In this document: one piece after another, positions 62,321 to 64,000 of the stretch
How the letters are laid out: each line of letters opens with the position of its first letter
Numbering within the stretch: the stretch's first letter is position 1
Origin: Arthrobacter sp. cf158
Lineage (GTDB): Bacteria > Actinomycetota > Actinomycetes > Actinomycetales > Micrococcaceae
Direction: 5' to 3'
DNA length: 64,000 bases
Assembly (NCBI RefSeq): GCF_900106835.1
Contig: NZ_FNNR01000003.1
Coordinates: forward strand, 444,381-508,380
Notes under the pieces: generated by a model
Told to the model about the DNA's origin: nothing
What the model saw: the letters and a program-made list of their open reading frames with translations, nothing else
Databases searched by the model: none
Made by a program: the position numbers and the translations under genes

Positions 62321-62599
62321 ATGACTTACAACGCTCCGGAACCCGGGGCACTGTTAGCGCCGGAACAACCCGAAAGGTCAATCCTCGTGACAAACCCGTT
62401 CGATGACACTTCAGCAACCTTCTCCGTCCTGGTCAACGAATTCCAACAACACTCCCTGTGGCCTTCATTCGCGGCCACCCCCAAAGGATGGGTAGCCATG
62501 TTCGGCCCTGACAGCCGCGAGGCCTGCCTGGAATACGTGTCCCAAACGTGGACAGACATGGCTCCGCGCAAGGTTGCCGAGCTTGCCGCCAGCCAGTGA
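62321..62599 (+). CDS. MbtH family NRPS accessory protein
   Basis: The MbtH core is plain: TNPFDDTSATFSVLVNEFQQ, HSLWPSF, PKGWVAMFGPDSREACLEY, and a final WTDMAP. The invariant Trp and SLWP residues are kept, while the usual MRP is MAP. The ATG at 62321, six bases after the NRPS stop, adds ~22 residues before the core. A GTG at 62387 (VTNPF), with AAAGG upstream, is an equally good start. MbtH proteins bind NRPS adenylation domains and are often needed for their folding or activity. The gene is clearly the partner of the NRPS and is cotranscribed with it. Confidence 0.95.
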   Translation: MTYNAPEPGALLAPEQPERSILVTNPFDDTSATFSVLVNEFQQHSLWPSFAATPKGWVAMFGPDSREACLEYVSQTWTDMAPRKVAELAASQ

Positions 62600-63570
62600 T
62601 CCGGGTAGAAGATGTGCGCAAGTCCTACGGCGCCTTCACAGCGCTCGATGGCCTGACGCTCAACGCGGCAGAAGGCACAGTGTTGGGTTTACTGGGACCC
62701 AACGGCTCCGGCAAAACCACCACTGTGAAGCTTCTCACCACCTTGTTGACACCGGATTCCGGGGATGCCTGGGTGGCCGGCCACTCCGTCCGCAAAGACC
62801 CTGAAAGCGTACGACGCAACCTGGGCCTCTCAGGGCAATATGCGGCCGTGGATGAAAAGCTCACTGCTTTTGAGAACCTCCACATGGTGGGTCGCCTCTA
62901 CGGAATGAACCGCAGGAATGCCACCGCCCGTGCCCACGAGTTATTGGCGGACTTCCGGCTCACAGAGGTTGCGGGCAAGCGGGCCGGGGCTTTCTCGGGC
63001 GGTATGAGACGCCGCCTGGACCTTGCGGGTGCCGTGGTGGCACGGCCCAAGGTGGTGGTGCTGGACGAACCCACCACCGGCTTGGACCCGCGCGGCCGGT
63101 TGGATACGTGGGACGTGGTGGCCGGCTTGGTGTCTGGGGGAACAACCGTCCTCCTGACCACCCAATACCTTGAAGAAGCTGACAGGTTGGCGGACCACAT
63201 TGCCGTCATCAACCATGGCAGTGTCATCGCTGAAGGCACTCCCACAGCGCTCAAGAACCGCGCCGGTTCAGGGCGTGTGGACGTTACCGTGCGGGATGCG
63301 GCAGATCTGCAAGGGGCCACTTCCGTGCTGACGGAGGCCACCGGCGGGTTGGCAATCCCCGAGGTGGACCACGCCGCGTTAAGGGTTTCCGTAGCAGCAC
63401 CCGGCGGCCACAGCGTGCTGGTTCGCGTCTTGGCCGAATTGGATGCCAGGTCCCTCGCAGTCACCGAAGCCTCCCTTCGCCGGCCCACCCTGGACGACGT
63501 TTTCCTCCAGCTCACAGGAGGAAACACGCAGCCCGAAAACCACATCAGCAAGGAAGGGGTACCCGCTTGA
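62596..63570 (+). CDS. DrrA-type ABC exporter ATP-binding protein
   Basis: The GTG at 62596 overlaps the MbtH stop (GTGA), giving 324 residues: IRVEDVRKSYGAFTALDGL, Walker A GPNGSGKTT, the signature FSGGMRRRLDLAGAV, Walker [17 protein letters not shown], and a switch-His position occupied by Gln in LLTTQYLEEAD, as usual for DrrA. A ~100-residue C-terminal regulatory domain includes RRPTLDDVFLQLTG. DrrA/DrrB pairs export or confer tolerance to natural products. Coupling to MbtH and the NRPS makes export of the peptide product the likely job. Confidence 0.93.
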   Translation: MIRVEDVRKSYGAFTALDGLTLNAAEGTVLGLLGPNGSGKTTTVKLLTTLLTPDSGDAWVAGHSVRKDPESVRRNLGLSGQYAAVDEKLTAFENLHMVGRLYGMNRRNATARAHELLADFRLTEVAGKRAGAFSGGMRRRLDLAGAVVARPKVVVLDEPTTGLDPRGRLDTWDVVAGLVSGGTTVLLTTQYLEEADRLADHIAVINHGSVIAEGTPTALKNRAGSGRVDVTVRDAADLQGATSVLTEATGGLAIPEVDHAALRVSVAAPGGHSVLVRVLAELDARSLAVTEASLRRPTLDDVFLQLTGGNTQPENHISKEGVPA

Positions 63571-64000
63571 GCGTCATCTCTGCCGCTGTCAGGGACAGCT
63601 CCGTCATTGCCCACCGCAACCTGCTCAACGTTCTCCGCACCCCGGGAGCGCTGGTCACCGGCGTCGTGCAGCCCGTGATGTTCGTCTTGCTTTTGGGCTT
63701 CGTCTTCGGCGGTTCCCTGGGTGGCGACCAGTACCGCAGCTTCCTCATTGGCGGCATCCTGGCCCAGACCCTGACGTTCAACGCATCCTTTACGGCCGTC
63801 TATCTGGCCAAGGATCTTCAACTCGGATTGATTGACCGCTTTCGTTCCTTGCCCATGTCCCGCGTCGCGGTGATTCTGGGACGCACCACCTCTGACCTTT
63901 ACACCAGCGTCATATCCATCGCAGTGACCCTCCTCTGCGGGGTTGCAGTCGGTTGGCGTATGAACACCGGCGCCCTGGAGATGCTCGCAGCGCTGGGCGT
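63567..64000 (+). CDS. DrrB-type ABC-2 exporter permease, C-terminus cut by window edge
   Basis: A TTG at 63567 overlaps the ATPase stop (TTGA) and opens a frame that runs 144 codons to the window end. The sequence reads LSVISAAVRDSSVIAHRNLLNVLRTPG, then a first span (QPVMFVLLLGFVFGGSLGG), a second hydrophobic region, the LIDRFRSLPMSRVAVILGR loop typical of DrrB/ABC-2 permeases, and a third span. With the preceding ATPase it forms the probable efflux system for the NRPS product. The remaining ~100 residues and any further cluster genes lie beyond the window. Confidence 0.9.
   Translation, partial: MSVISAAVRDSSVIAHRNLLNVLRTPGALVTGVVQPVMFVLLLGFVFGGSLGGDQYRSFLIGGILAQTLTFNASFTAVYLAKDLQLGLIDRFRSLPMSRVAVILGRTTSDLYTSVISIAVTLLCGVAVGWRMNTGALEMLAALG

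Noticed and set aside
1..64000. tRNA, rRNA, CRISPR arrays, insertion sequences, integrases or attachment sites
   Set aside because: Reading both strands I found no transposase or integrase protein, no regularly spaced repeats and no recognisable structural RNA.

Overview
The window looks like the chromosome of a high-GC actinobacterium, most probably Micrococcaceae (Arthrobacter/Paenarthrobacter type). This rests on the strong G/C preference at third codon positions, frequent GTG and TTG starts, IdeR/DmdR-type iron boxes, an MbtH partner for the NRPS, a LigD polymerase-domain protein and several lipoprotein-dependent ABC importers. I see no rRNA, tRNA, CRISPR array, insertion sequence or phage gene. 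The genus is inferred from protein resemblance, without a database search.

Layout. 1-4.8 kb: small redox, stress and hypothetical genes (CMD/AhpD-like fragment, acyl-CoA-dehydrogenase-fold oxygenase, DksA/TraR finger protein, PPOX-type protein, RibD-C reductase, membrane protein). 4.8-8.9 kb: an iron-siderophore ABC importer (ATPase, lipoprotein, fused double permease) transcribed leftward from an iron box at 8860-8878. 8.9-10.2 kb: ArfB-like ribosome rescue factor, RidA-like protein and NTF2-like protein. 10.2-17.2 kb: a TetR regulator divergent from MFS permease, GH1 beta-glucosidase, GH78 alpha-L-rhamnosidase and bicupin quercetin 2,3-dioxygenase. Together these fit uptake, deglycosylation and ring opening of flavonol glycosides such as rutin. 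17.2-29.7 kb: a ten-gene leftward operon (peptide-type ABC importer, three alpha/beta hydrolases, FAH-family protein, FAD monooxygenase, DUF3500 protein) with a divergent IclR regulator. It looks like import and degradation of an unidentified ester or aromatic compound.

30.8-44.6 kb: a second TetR/GH78 rhamnosidase pair with a clear palindromic operator candidate, a UvrA-like paralogue, pyruvate:quinone oxidoreductase (PoxB), a stand-alone LigD polymerase domain, a CPA2 antiporter, an SDR, sulfide:quinone oxidoreductase with a HVA-TUDOR protein, and an atypical MBL-fold protein.

44.6-64 kb is the most distinctive part. A Nik/Opp/Dpp-type importer operon lies behind a second iron box (49560-49578). 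Next come a CotH-kinase-like lipoprotein and a small secreted repeat protein followed by a terminator hairpin. Then a 3,495-residue trimodular NRPS (C-A-T-C-A-T-C-A-T-TE) leads into an MbtH protein and a DrrAB-type ABC exporter cut by the window end. The first C domain and the TE resemble EntF/DhbF, and the three A domains have almost the same hand-read specificity code. The locus therefore reads as a siderophore or other metallophore system whose import may use a peptide/nickel-type transporter. No aryl-acid biosynthesis or loading genes are visible in the window, so the starter unit is unknown.
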